Shown here: positions 25,816-34,435 of the stretch, in pieces
Position numbering within the stretch: the stretch's first letter is position 1
Layout: every line of letters starts with the position of its first letter
Source of the DNA: Amycolatopsis nalaikhensis
GTDB taxonomy: Bacteria; Actinomycetota; Actinomycetes; Mycobacteriales; Pseudonocardiaceae
Length of the DNA stretch: 64,000 nt
Assembly: GCF_030264295.1 (NCBI RefSeq)
Contig: NZ_CP127173.1
Span: 7,323,501-7,387,500, forward strand
Direction of reading: 5' to 3'
The notes under the pieces: model-generated
The model's database searches: none
What the model saw: only the letters and a program-made list of their open reading frames with translations
What the model was told of the DNA's origin: nothing
Translations under genes and position numbers: made by a program

Positions 25816-27408
25816 ATGGCGCGAGTCGATTTCGAGGCGGTGTTCCTGGCCGGTCCTTCACCGACCGCCGTGCTGTCCCGTGAGTTCGTCATCCTCGCGG
25901 TCAACGACGCCTACGAGGCGGTCTCCGGCCGCGCTCGCGCGGACCTGGTCGGGCACGACGTCTTCGAGGCCTTCCCGGACGATCCCGACGACCCCCGCGG
26001 CGCGCGGGCCCTGCGGGTGTCCCTCGAGCGGGTGCTGACGACCCGGCAGCGGCACGCGATGGCGCTGCAGCGCTACGACGTGGCCGTCCCCGGCCGTCCC
26101 GACCTGGTCGAACAACGCTACTGGAGCCCGGTCAACGCTCCGGTCCTCGACGCCGACGGCTCGGTGCGGCTGATCCTGCACCGCGTCGAGGAGGTCACCG
26201 ACTTCCTGCACCAGCTGCCTTCGGCCGGGCCGGACGAGGCGGGGGAGGTGCAGGCCCGGCAGGCCGAGGTGTTCGCCCGCAGCCGGGAGCTGCACCAGGC
26301 GAACCAGCGGCTGGCAGCCGCCGCGGACATCGCCACGGCGCTGCTGGCCGACACGCCTCCCGGTGCGGTCCTGGAGCAGATCGCGGCGCGGGCCCGCGAG
26401 ATCGCCGACGTCGACCAGACGGTGCTCCTGGCGCCCGACGAAGACGGCACGCACCTGGTGACCGCCGCCGCGGCGGGCGCGCAGTCGGCCGCCTACCGGG
26501 CCCTGCGCCTGCCCCTCGGCGAGCAGCACGGCGCCGAACCGCTGAGCGTGCGCGTCTTCCGGTCCGGCCGGTCCGCGATCAGCGAGGACGCGGCTCAGGC
26601 GGCGCGCGACGCCGGACTGCCCGCCGACGTCGCCGTGGGGGCGGCGGTGGCCGTCCCGCTGGGCCCGGCCGGGGCCGTGCGCGGGGTGCTGGCCGTGGTC
26701 AACGTCCCCGGCCGCCCGGTCGCCGCCGCCCGGGTGGTGCGGTCGCTGGAACTGTTCGCCGCGCAGGCCGCGCTCGCGCTGGAGCTGGCCGAACGGCGGC
26801 GCGACGCGGTCCGGCTGTCGGTGCTCGACGACCGCGAGCGGATCGCCCGCGAGCTCAACACCGCCGTCGTCGGCAGGCTCACCGGCATCGGGATGGGACT
26901 GACCGCGACCCTGAAGATCATCCAGCGCGAAGCCGCCGCGCGCCGGGTGCGGGAAGCGGTGCGCGCGGTGGACGACGTCATCCGGCAGCTGAACTCGGCG
27001 GTGTTCCCGCCGGCCGGGCCCGCGCGCCGGCGTGCGCTGCACCGCCGCGTCCAGGACCTCGTCGACACGGCCGCGGAGGCGCTGGGCGTCGCCACGACGA
27101 CCCGGGTCGACAGCACACTCGACGCGGCGCTCGACGCGGAAGCGGGCAAGCAGCTCCTGGCCGTGCTGGACGCGGCGTTGACCGATGTGGCCAAGCACCC
27201 CGGGGCCGGCCACGTCACGGTGACCGTCGAGCTGCGGCCGGAACCGGGGTGCCTCCACGCGCGCGTCGAAGACGACGGCACGCCGCCTGCCGAGCCGGGC
27301 GGGCGGGCCGCGCGGCACGGCGGGGAGCTGACGACCGCCGCCCGCCCCGGCGGCGGCACGGTCGTGACCTGGGAACGGCCGCTCGCGCCCGCGCGCCCGA
27401 GAATTTGA
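25816..27408 (+). CDS. PAS-GAF sensor with degenerate histidine-kinase core
   Basis: Encodes 530 residues from ATG at 25816 (GAGG upstream; a GTG three bases earlier is also possible). Residues about 8-130 form a PAS-like domain (AVLSREFVILAVNDAYEAVSG), 160-325 a GAF domain. The rest aligns with a HisKA_3 dimerisation helix and HATPase, as in DevS/NarL-type kinases, but the phosphoacceptor His is replaced by Asn348 (RERIARELNTAVV instead of ARxLHD), the N-box Asn appears as Asp457 (ALTDVAKHPGAG), and the G1/G2 loops are abbreviated. It therefore looks unable to autophosphorylate. It is not adjacent to a response regulator. It may be a pure sensor or scaffold for the following roadblock genes. 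Confidence 0.75.
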   Translation: MARVDFEAVFLAGPSPTAVLSREFVILAVNDAYEAVSGRARADLVGHDVFEAFPDDPDDPRGARALRVSLERVLTTRQRHAMALQRYDVAVPGRPDLVEQRYWSPVNAPVLDADGSVRLILHRVEEVTDFLHQLPSAGPDEAGEVQARQAEVFARSRELHQANQRLAAAADIATALLADTPPGAVLEQIAARAREIADVDQTVLLAPDEDGTHLVTAAAAGAQSAAYRALRLPLGEQHGAEPLSVRVFRSGRSAISEDAAQAARDAGLPADVAVGAAVAVPLGPAGAVRGVLAVVNVPGRPVAAARVVRSLELFAAQAALALELAERRRDAVRLSVLDDRERIARELNTAVVGRLTGIGMGLTATLKIIQREAAARRVREAVRAVDDVIRQLNSAVFPPAGPARRRALHRRVQDLVDTAAEALGVATTTRVDSTLDAALDAEAGKQLLAVLDAALTDVAKHPGAGHVTVTVELRPEPGCLHARVEDDGTPPAEPGGRAARHGGELTTAARPGGGTVVTWERPLAPARPRI

Positions 27409-27675
27409 AACGGGCGTCCCCCGGCATCGGTGATTCACGGACGCGTCAATTTGTTTCCGCCGGGACCGGTAATGCGTTTCACTCGATCGTGTAGTACTGA
27501 CGCGGAGGGTGGAGTGCTCATTGGCGGGAACTGGCGTTGCCGGTATGGTCGCTCAGCGGAAAGCGACCTCGAATGGCTGACGTCCGCCAGGTGGACGATT
27601 CCCGGGTAATTGCCGAAACGTCACGAGAATTCTCTTTCCCGACCCACAGCCGTTCCGATGCAGAAAGAAAGAACA

Positions 27676-28044
27676 GTGGACTTCGAAGCACTGGCCGGTG
27701 AGCTGCGCTCTCTCCGGGAAAGCGTCGCCGGGGTGACCGACACGGTGCTGGCCGCGGTCGACGGGATCCCGATCATCGCCGACGCGGCCGACGACATCGA
27801 CCCGGCGAAGATCTCCGCGCTCGCCGCGGCCGACCTCGGGATCGCCCGCCAGGCCGCGGAAATCACCGGGAAGGGCACGCTGAGCCAGACCGTGGTGTTC
27901 AGCAGCGACGGGTACATGGCCGTCTACGCCATCGGCAGGCTGGCGCTGATGGTCGTGCTGGGGGACAAGGGCCTCAACGTCGGGCGCCTGCTGTTCGAGA
28001 CCGGGCCCGTCGTCGAGCGGATCGGCACGATCCTGGCCGCGTAG
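27676..28044 (+). CDS. Roadblock/LC7-like protein 1
   Basis: Encodes 122 residues from GTG at 27676, chosen because AGAAAGAA lies just upstream; an ATG at 27658 lacks a ribosome site. The sequence ESVAGVTDTVLAAVDGIPIIAD, the following helix ISALAAADLGIARQAAEI and the strands VVFSSDGYMAVYAIGRLALMVV fit the roadblock/LC7 (MglB-like) fold. In actinobacteria these partner small GTPases or kinase-like proteins in conservons, but no GTPase gene is nearby. The upstream 267 bases are unusually AT-rich and probably hold the promoter. Confidence 0.78.
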   Translation: MDFEALAGELRSLRESVAGVTDTVLAAVDGIPIIADAADDIDPAKISALAAADLGIARQAAEITGKGTLSQTVVFSSDGYMAVYAIGRLALMVVLGDKGLNVGRLLFETGPVVERIGTILAA

Positions 28045-28087
28045 GGCCGTTCAAGGCAAGCCGTTCACGAAAGGAAAAGGCACGTTG

Positions 28088-28459
28088 ATGAACATCGACA
28101 CCGCACTCAAGGAAGCCATGTCGATCACCGGCGCCGTCGGGGTGGCGCTGGTCGACTACGAAAGCGGGATGTCCCTCGGCACCGCCGGCGGCGGCGATTG
28201 GCTGGACCTGGAGGTGGCCGCGGCGGGAAACACCGAGGTCGTGCGTTCGAAACTGCGGGTCATGTCGTCGCTGGCGCTCAACGACACGATCGAGGACATC
28301 CTGATCACGTTGCACCGCCAATACCACTTGATCCGGTTGCTGCATTCGGTGGGTGTCCGCTCGTCGTTGTTCCTGTACCTGGTGCTGGACCGCGACCGGG
28401 CGAACCTGGCACTGGCCCGCCACTACCTGAAACGCATCGAAGCCGACCTGCAGGTGTAG
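28088..28459 (+). CDS. Roadblock/LC7-like protein 2
   Basis: Encodes 123 residues from ATG at 28088 after AAGGAAAAGG. It shares fold features with the preceding gene (ALKEAMSITGAVGVALVDYESG, LNDTIEDILITLHRQYHLIRLL, SSLFLYLVLDRDRANLALARHYL), suggesting a second roadblock-type subunit that could pair with the first. Sequence identity between the two is low, so the pairing is inferred from fold and adjacency. Role unknown; control of the pilus machinery is one possibility given MglB's role in twitching bacteria. Confidence 0.7.
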   Translation: MNIDTALKEAMSITGAVGVALVDYESGMSLGTAGGGDWLDLEVAAAGNTEVVRSKLRVMSSLALNDTIEDILITLHRQYHLIRLLHSVGVRSSLFLYLVLDRDRANLALARHYLKRIEADLQV

Positions 28460-28477
28460 CGGGAGGAGGGAACGGCG

Positions 28478-29143
28478 ATGCCCGGAGGCGGCTCCCGAGC
28501 CGCACTCGTCGCCGGCTCGGCGTTGATGCACGACATCGGGTCCCTGTTCCCGGTCACGCTGACCTTGGCGGGCGACGAGCTGGCGTTCACGTTCGTGTCG
28601 TCCTGCCCGTCGCCCGACGCGGTCGGCGAGTGGGTCCGGCTGCGGTCGGGCGCCGTCGTGGCCGGCCGCGTGCTGCGGTTCTCGGTGTCCGCCGACGGGC
28701 ACCGGATCCGCGCCGAGCTCGCCGGGACCGCGGTCCGGGCCTTGATCGTGCTCGCGGACGAGGTGTCCGCGGCGTCGGTGAGCGCCCCGAGCCTCGGGCG
28801 CTGGCAGGACCAGATGCCCGGCACGGTGCGGGTGGTGCTCGACGAGCTCGCCCGGATGCTGTCCCGCTGCCGCCACCGGGCGGGCGGCGCCGAGCCGTTG
28901 ATCGACCTGGCGCTGGCGTACCGGCCGGACCGCGAATACGAGACGCGGCTGGCGGGCGCGCACGAGCGGGTGCGGCCGTTCATCGCCCCGGTCCGCCCGG
29001 TGCTGGCGCTGCGCTGGCGCGCGGCGACCTCGGCGCAGCGCAAGGAGTTCCTCGGTGAGCTGCCGGGCGGCGCGGGGCGCGGGTGGCGACGGCGCCGCCG
29101 GACCACGCGGATCATGGGGATGGAGGTGGAAGTCCTGCCGTGA
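28478..29143 (+). CDS. Conserved hypothetical protein after the roadblock pair
   Basis: Encodes 221 residues from ATG at 28478 with GGGAGGAGGGAA upstream. No known domain is recognised. The middle is beta-rich (VTLTLAGDELAFTFVSSC, GEWVRLRSGAVVAGRVLRFSV), the second half helical (VRVVLDELARMLSRCRHR) and the C-terminus very basic (GRGWRRRRRTTRIM), which could bind nucleic acid or phospholipid. The short spacing indicates it is co-transcribed with the two roadblock genes. Confidence 0.65.
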   Translation: MPGGGSRAALVAGSALMHDIGSLFPVTLTLAGDELAFTFVSSCPSPDAVGEWVRLRSGAVVAGRVLRFSVSADGHRIRAELAGTAVRALIVLADEVSAASVSAPSLGRWQDQMPGTVRVVLDELARMLSRCRHRAGGAEPLIDLALAYRPDREYETRLAGAHERVRPFIAPVRPVLALRWRAATSAQRKEFLGELPGGAGRGWRRRRRTTRIMGMEVEVLP

Positions 29144-29151
29144 CCGGGCGG

Positions 29152-30098
29152 TCAGAGCCAGTCGCGGCGTTTGAACAGCGCGTAGAGCGTGGCGGAGATG
29201 ACGAGGATGGCGGCCGTCGAGACCCACACGCCGGAGGCCTGGCCGAAGCCGGGGTAGGGGAGGTTCTGGCCGTAGAAGCCGGTGATCGCGGTCGGCACCG
29301 CGATGATCGCCGCCCAGCTGGTGACCTTCTTCATGATCGTGTTGAGCCGGTGCCCTGGATGCTCAGCTGGGTCTCGCGGATCGTCGCGATCTCCTCGCGC
29401 AGGGATTCCGTCCACTCGGTCACGCGCAGGACGTGGTCGTGGACGTCCTGGAAGTAGGGCAGCAGGGTGTCGTCGCGGCGCATCAGGGCACCGACGATCT
29501 CCCGCATCGGCACGGCCAGGTGCCGCAGCCGGGCGAGGCTCCGGCGCAGCCGCAGGGCGCGGCGCTGGAGGCCGGTGTGGTCGACGTGGTCGGCGAACAC
29601 GAGGTCCTCGAGGACCTCGACCTGCTCGTCGAGCGCCTGCGCGGCCTCGAGGTGGCCGTCGACGAGGTGGTCGAGCAGGCCGTGGAGCAGGAACGCGGCC
29701 CCGCTCTTGGCCAGCTCCGGGGTGCTGTCCCAGCGCGCGGTGAGCGCGTCGAGGCCGGTCGTGTCGTCGCGGTGCACGGTGAGCAGCACGCGGTCGGTGA
29801 CGAAAGCGTCCACTTCGGACGCGGTCAGGACGTCGCCGGTGACCCGCGCGGTGGCGGCGGTGAGGAAGGAGTGCCGGTCGTAGCGGACGAGCTTGGGCCG
29901 CTGGTGGTCTTCGCCGAACGCGGCCGTGACGGCCAGCGGGTGCAGCCCGAGCTCGGCGGCGAGGGCCGCGAGGTCGGCTGCCGTGCCGACGTCGAGCCAG
30001 AGGGTCACCGACGGGTCGGCGAGGTGGTGGGCGGCGTCGGCGAGGGGGAAGTCCTCGAGCTCGAGGACACCACTGCGGTACAACCGGCTGCGCGTCAT
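29152..30098 (-). pseudogene. corA: CorA-like metal transporter, interrupted by a single-base frameshift
   Basis: The first 247 or so codons from ATG at 30096-30098 encode a cytoplasmic CorA domain (YDRHSFLTAATARV, LLTVHRDDTTGLDALTARWD, RRALRLRRSLARLRHLAVPM) ending in RETQLSIQ, after which the frame falls out. The continuation HRLNTIMKKVTSWAAIIAVP, then TAITGFYGQNLPYPGFGQASG and the last helix, lies in another frame from 29152. Adding one base near 29349-29352 (restoring Q-G-N-R-L-N) rejoins them to about 315 residues, the normal size. The pore motif is YGQN rather than YGMN. Either a real inactivation or a sequencing error. It follows the next gene by seven bases on the same strand. Confidence 0.85.
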
Positions 30099-30105
30099 CG
30101 CGGGC

Positions 30106-30525
30106 TCAGCGGTCGTGCGCGGCGGCGAGGCTGGCCCGGCAGGCGCGGACCAGCTGGCGGGTGGCGGCGGTGGCCGGGGTCTCGCCGCAGGACGGGCAGG
30201 ACACGGCGACGTCGCCGGCCACGTGGTCGATCGCGACGGTGAGCGCGCGTTCGCACGAGCGGCACCACCGGGTCCCGGTGACGACCACGACGTGCAGCGG
30301 CGAGGCGACGCAGTCGTGCAGCCAGCGCCGGTGGGTGCGGCAGGTGATGCGCTCCAACGGGTTCAGACCGTCCTCTTCGGACCGGTCTTCCGCGGTGAGG
30401 GTGACGGCCAAGCGCCGGTCGGCGACGTCGGCGTAACGCGCGGCGACGAGATCGGCGGGGACGAGCCGGTCGCGGCGGGGCATCGGCGCGATGGTGCTTG
30501 CCGGAGCGAAGGACTGGCTGGTCAT
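30106..30525 (-). CDS. Cysteine-rich putative zinc-ribbon protein
   Basis: Encodes 139 residues from ATG at 30523-30525; the frame extends farther upstream but would cross the paired DosR-like boxes, so the shorter start is preferred. Conserved-looking cysteines occur as ITCRTHRRWLHDC, RWCRSCERALTV and VSCPSCGETPAT, the last two forming CxxC knuckles of a zinc ribbon. Family not recognised. It is the first gene of an operon with the corA-like gene, driven away from the SulP gene by the shared box region. Confidence 0.65.
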   Translation of the reverse strand: MTSQSFAPASTIAPMPRRDRLVPADLVAARYADVADRRLAVTLTAEDRSEEDGLNPLERITCRTHRRWLHDCVASPLHVVVVTGTRWCRSCERALTVAIDHVAGDVAVSCPSCGETPATAATRQLVRACRASLAAAHDR

Positions 30526-30630
30526 CGGGGGCCTCGCTTTCGTCGTGATCCAGACTCCGCCCACCGGAGCCGGGCGACGAGGGCCGGACCGCCTCGATCC
30601 GGAGGGCCGAAAGACCCAGCGGGTGGGGTG

Positions 30631-30666
30631 CGGCCGGAAGTCCCCGTGCGCCGGGACTTCCGGCCC
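30631..30666. promoter_or_regulatory. Paired DosR-like boxes between divergent genes
   Basis: Two 14-base boxes, CGGCCGGAAGTCCC (30631-30644) and GGGACTTCCGGCCC (30653-30666), start 22 bases apart and match the core GGGACTWWAGTCCC at 10 and 11 of 14 positions. The inner 34 bases are a perfect 13-base inverted repeat with an 8-base spacer. They lie 38 bases before the SulP start and 106 before the divergent gene. Confidence 0.65.
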
Positions 30667-30703
30667 CAGCCCCGTCCCGGGTCCGCCCCGCATCCTCGAT
30701 CCC

Positions 30704-32434
30704 GTGAACCTGTCCGCCCTCCTGCCCGGGCTCGCGCGCCTGCGCGGCTACCGGCGGGCCTGGCTGCGCGGGGACGTCGTGGCCGGGGTGACGGTCGCCG
30801 CCTACCTCGTGCCGCAGGTGATGGCCTACGCCGAAGTCGCCGGGCTGCCGCCGGTGGCCGGGCTGTGGGCGGCGCTCGGTCCCCTGGCGGTGTACGCCCT
30901 GCTGGGCTCGTCCCGGCTGCTCTCGGTCGGGCCCGAGTCGACGACCGCGTTGATGACCGCGGCCGTCCTGATGCCGCTCGCCGCGGGGGACGCCCCGCGC
31001 TACGCCGCGCTGGCGGCCGTGCTCGCCCTCATGGTCGGCGGCCTGTGCCTGGCCGCCGGGCTGGCGCGGCTCGGCGTGCTCGCCGAACTGCTGTCGAAGC
31101 CGGTGCTCACCGGCTACCTGGCCGGGATCGCCGTGCTCATGGTGGCCGGCCAGCTCGGGAAGGTCTCCGGCGTCCCGGTCGGCGGCACGGACTTCGCCGG
31201 GCAGGTGGCGTCCTTCGCGCGCGGGCTCGGCCAGGTGCGCTGGCCGACCGTCGCGCTCGCGGTGGCCGTGCTGATGCTGCTCGTCCTCTTCGAACGGCTG
31301 GTCCCGTGGCTGCCGGGGCCGCTCGTCGCGATGGTGCTGGCCACCGTCGTCGTGGCGGTGACCGGGCTGCCGGACGTCGACCTCGTCGGGGCGCTGCCCG
31401 CCGGCCTCCCGCCCGCCGTGTCCGGCGTCTCCGCCGCCGACGTCGAACAGCTGGTGCTGCCCGCGGTGGGCATCGCGATCGTCGGGTTCTCCGACAACGT
31501 GCTCACCGCGCGGGCGTTCGCGGCGCGCCGGGGCGAGGAGATCGACGCGGACCAGGAGCTGCGCGCCCTCGCCGCGGCGAACGTGACCGCCGGCCTGCTG
31601 CACGGCTTCCCGGTCAGCAGCAGCGGCAGCCGGACCGCGCTGGGCGCGGCGGTGGGCGGCCGGACCCAGCTGCACTCGCTCGTCGCGCTCGCCGCGGTGG
31701 TGCTCGCCGTGCTGTTCGCCCGGCCCCTGCTGGCCGCGTTCCCGAAGGCCGCGCTCGGGGCGTTGGTCGTCTTCGCCGCCGGGCACCTCGTCGACCTCCG
31801 GGAGCTGCGGCGGTTCGCGCGGTTCCGCCACAGCGAGCTCGTGCTCGCGCTGCTCACCACGGCGGGCGTGCTCGGCCTCGGCGTCCTGACCGGGGTGCTC
31901 GCCGCCGTCGGACTGTCCATTCTGGACCTCCTGCGCCGGATCGCCCGGCCGCACGACGGGATCCTCGGCTCGGTGCCGGGCCTGGCCGGCATGCACGACG
32001 TCGACGACTACCCGGCGGCGCGGACCGAACCCGGGCTGGTCGTGTACCGCTACGACGCACCGCTCTGCTTCGCCAACGCCGAGGACTTCCGGCGGCGCGC
32101 CCTCGCGGCGACCGACGGCGCGACGCGGTGGTTCGTGCTGAACGCCGAGGCGAACGTGGAACTGGACGTCACCGCGGCCGACGCGCTCGACCGGCTGCGC
32201 GAGGAGCTCGGCCGCCGGGGCGTGGTGTTCGCGATGGCCCGCGTGAAGCAGGACCTGCGCACCGACCTCGCCGCCGCCGGGCTGGTGGCGAAGGTGGGCG
32301 AGGAGCGGATCTTCCCGACGCTGCCGACAGCGGTGGCGGCCTACCGCGGCTGGGCCGCGCGCGACGGCGTCTCGCGCCACCCCGGCGAGCGCGGCATGCT
32401 GGCCGGGAGGGCGACCGAGGAGGGCGATCCGTGA
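30704..32434 (+). CDS. SulP-family anion transporter with STAS domain
   Basis: Encodes 576 residues from GTG at 30704, the start that begins at a typical SulP N-terminus (LSALLPGLARLRGYRRAWLR) just after the DosR-like boxes. Family motifs include VAYLVPQVMAYAEVAGLPP-like AAYLVPQVMAYAEVAGLP and the conserved SSSGSRTALG segment of helix 10. A cytoplasmic STAS domain fills residues about 440-550 (LVVYRYDAPLCFANAEDFR). Substrate may be sulfate, bicarbonate or another anion. Stop overlaps the alcohol dehydrogenase start (GTGA), so the two form an operon. Confidence 0.9.
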   Translation: MNLSALLPGLARLRGYRRAWLRGDVVAGVTVAAYLVPQVMAYAEVAGLPPVAGLWAALGPLAVYALLGSSRLLSVGPESTTALMTAAVLMPLAAGDAPRYAALAAVLALMVGGLCLAAGLARLGVLAELLSKPVLTGYLAGIAVLMVAGQLGKVSGVPVGGTDFAGQVASFARGLGQVRWPTVALAVAVLMLLVLFERLVPWLPGPLVAMVLATVVVAVTGLPDVDLVGALPAGLPPAVSGVSAADVEQLVLPAVGIAIVGFSDNVLTARAFAARRGEEIDADQELRALAAANVTAGLLHGFPVSSSGSRTALGAAVGGRTQLHSLVALAAVVLAVLFARPLLAAFPKAALGALVVFAAGHLVDLRELRRFARFRHSELVLALLTTAGVLGLGVLTGVLAAVGLSILDLLRRIARPHDGILGSVPGLAGMHDVDDYPAARTEPGLVVYRYDAPLCFANAEDFRRRALAATDGATRWFVLNAEANVELDVTAADALDRLREELGRRGVVFAMARVKQDLRTDLAAAGLVAKVGEERIFPTLPTAVAAYRGWAARDGVSRHPGERGMLAGRATEEGDP

Positions 32435-33450
32435 ACCTGCCGACGACCATGACGGCCTGGCGCGTCACCCGGCCGGGGCCGATGGCTTCGCAGCCGCTGG
32501 ACCGGGTGCGTGCCCCGGTGCCGCGGCCCGCCGCGGGCGAGCTGCTCGTGCGCGTGCTGGTCTGCGGGGTGTGCCGGACGGACCTGCACGTCGCGGAAGG
32601 CGACCTGCCGGTGCACCGGCCCGGGGTGACGCCGGGACACGAGGTCGTCGGCGAAGTCGTCGCGCTCGGCGAGGACGTCGCCGGGTTCGCGCCCGGCGAC
32701 CGGGTGGGGATCGCCTGGCTGCGCGAGACCTGCGGGAAGTGCCGATATTGCTTGCGGGAGCGGGAAAACCTGTGCCCGGACTCGCGCTACACGGGCTGGG
32801 ACGCCGACGGCGGGTACGCGGAGTTCGCGGTGATCGCGGCGGACTACGCGCTGCCGTTGCCCGGCGGCTACTCCGACGACGAGCTGGCGCCGTTGCTGTG
32901 CGCCGGGCTGATCGGCTACCACGCGCTCGCGCGGGCGGAGGTGCCCGAGGGCGGGCGGCTGGGGATCTACGGCTTCGGCGGCAGCGCCCACCTGACCGCG
33001 CAGGTCGCCATCGCGCGGGGCGCCACGGTGCACGTCCTGACGCGCAGCGCCGAAGCCCGCGAACTCGCGCTGGCGCTCGGGGCGGCGTCGGCCGGGGGCG
33101 CCGCCGACCCGCCGCCGGAGCCCCTGGACTCCGCGATCCTCTTCGCCCCGGCCGGCGAGCTGGTGCCGCCCGCGCTGGCGGCCCTCGACCGCGGCGGGAC
33201 GCTGGCGATCGCGGGCATCCACCTCTCCGACGTGCCGCCGCTGAACTACCAGCGGCACTTGTTCCAGGAGCGCCAGGTCCGCAGCGTCACGGCGAACACG
33301 CGGGCCGACGCGCGGGAGTTCCTCGAGTTCGCCGGTGGCCACCACCTGAGGGTGAGCACGGTGCCGTACGCGCTGGCCGAGGCGGACCGGGCGCTCACGG
33401 ACCTGGCCGCGGACCGGGTGAACGGCGCGGCGGTGCTGCGGGCCGGGTGA
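32431..33450 (+). CDS. Zinc-dependent alcohol dehydrogenase (AdhA/AdhP-like)
   Basis: Encodes 339 residues from GTG at 32431; an ATG 18 bases on is an alternative. Catalytic zinc ligands appear in VCGVCRTDLHVAEGDL and GHEVVGEVVALG, and the structural zinc site in CGKCRYCLRERENLC. The cofactor fold begins IYGFGGSAHLTAQVA. It resembles mycobacterial AdhA, which oxidises alcohols or, in reverse, reduces aldehydes using NAD(P)H. In a low-oxygen gene set it could dispose of reducing power by making alcohol. Translationally coupled to the SulP gene. Confidence 0.9.
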   Translation: MNLPTTMTAWRVTRPGPMASQPLDRVRAPVPRPAAGELLVRVLVCGVCRTDLHVAEGDLPVHRPGVTPGHEVVGEVVALGEDVAGFAPGDRVGIAWLRETCGKCRYCLRERENLCPDSRYTGWDADGGYAEFAVIAADYALPLPGGYSDDELAPLLCAGLIGYHALARAEVPEGGRLGIYGFGGSAHLTAQVAIARGATVHVLTRSAEARELALALGAASAGGAADPPPEPLDSAILFAPAGELVPPALAALDRGGTLAIAGIHLSDVPPLNYQRHLFQERQVRSVTANTRADAREFLEFAGGHHLRVSTVPYALAEADRALTDLAADRVNGAAVLRAG

Positions 33451-33473
33451 GTGGCCGAAGGTCACCGGGCGCG

Positions 33474-33487
33474 GGGACGAACGACCG
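33474..33487. promoter_or_regulatory. DosR-like box upstream of universal stress gene
   Basis: GGGACGAACGACCG matches 10 of 14 core positions and lies 65 bases before the start at 33552. Only one box is clear here. Confidence 0.5.
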
Positions 33488-33551
33488 CAGCGATCACCGG
33501 CGCCGGAGTCCTAGTTTCGGGTCGACGCACCGAGACCCGGAGGGAAACGTC

Positions 33552-34433
33552 ATGAGCGCAACCGGAAATCCGCCGATCGTGGTCGCGGTCGACGGCTCGG
33601 ACCTGGCTGAGGCCGCCGCGCTGTGGGCGGCCGGCGAGGCGGCCCGGCGGCGTGCGCCGCTGCTGGTCTTCTCCGCGTACGGCTACGAAGACGCCGGGGT
33701 GGGTGGCCGGATGTACGCGCCGTCGGACTGGTTGACGATCAGGGAAGCCGAAACCGACGAGGTGCTGCGCCGGACGCGGGCGGCGTTGGAGGCCGCCGTG
33801 CCCGGGCTGGAGATCGCGACCGAGGCCAGTGATCGTGGCCCGATCCCGGCTCTGCTGGAGGTTTCCGAGCGTGCGCGGTTGCTGGTGACCGGTGAGCCGG
33901 TCGGGGCGATCGCGGGATTGTTCAGCGGCTCGCCCGACGTCGACCTCGCCGCGAAGGCGCATTGCCCGGTCGTCGTGGTGCGCGGGAACGAGAACGTCGA
34001 CGGACCGGTCGTCGTGGGGGTCGACGGGAGCCCGCTCAGCGAGGCGGCGATCGCGTGGGCCTTCGAGGAGGCTTCACTGCACAATGCCCGGCTCGTCGCG
34101 CTGTATGCGTGGCACGACGGCGACACCGCGGGTCTGTTCAGCGACGGGAACGTGGCGTTCCAGGGCGAGCCGGTCCAGGAGTCGGGGCGGCGGTTGCTGG
34201 CGCAGCGGCTGGCCGGGTGGCAGGAGAAGTACCCGGAGGTCGTGGTGGAGCGGCGGGTCGAGCACGACAAGCCGCGGCACCGGCTGTTGAGCGCGAGCCG
34301 CGACGCGCGGCTGGTCGTGGTGGGGAGCCGGGGCCGCGGCGGGTTCGCCGGGCTCGTGCTGGGCTCGACCAGCCAGGCCCTGCTGCACCACGCGGGGTGC
34401 CCGGTGCTGGTCGTCCGCACCGAAAACGTCTGA
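33552..34433 (+). CDS. Universal stress protein, tandem UspA domains
   Basis: Encodes 293 residues from ATG at 33552 (AGGGAAACG upstream). Two UspA domains: residues about 8-143 and 152-290. Domain 2 keeps the ATP-binding loop GSRGRGGFAGLVLGSTSQALL; in domain 1 it is degenerate (GEPVGAIAGLFSGSPDVDL), so probably only one site binds nucleotide. The order intact-C-terminal, weak-N-terminal is common among actinobacterial dormancy Usps such as Rv2005c and Rv2623. Preceded by a DosR-like box. Converges with the DinB-like gene two bases later. Confidence 0.92.
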   Translation: MSATGNPPIVVAVDGSDLAEAAALWAAGEAARRRAPLLVFSAYGYEDAGVGGRMYAPSDWLTIREAETDEVLRRTRAALEAAVPGLEIATEASDRGPIPALLEVSERARLLVTGEPVGAIAGLFSGSPDVDLAAKAHCPVVVVRGNENVDGPVVVGVDGSPLSEAAIAWAFEEASLHNARLVALYAWHDGDTAGLFSDGNVAFQGEPVQESGRRLLAQRLAGWQEKYPEVVVERRVEHDKPRHRLLSASRDARLVVVGSRGRGGFAGLVLGSTSQALLHHAGCPVLVVRTENV

Positions 34434-34435
34434 AC

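Noticed and set aside
29340..29360. Programmed frameshifting in corA
   Set aside because: No slippery heptamer or downstream stem is apparent, and CorA proteins are not known to use it.
29893..32430. In-frame upstream extension of the alcohol dehydrogenase gene to over 1100 codons
   Set aside because: The extension overlaps SulP in another frame and has no motif; the GTG at 32431 overlapping the SulP stop is the natural start.
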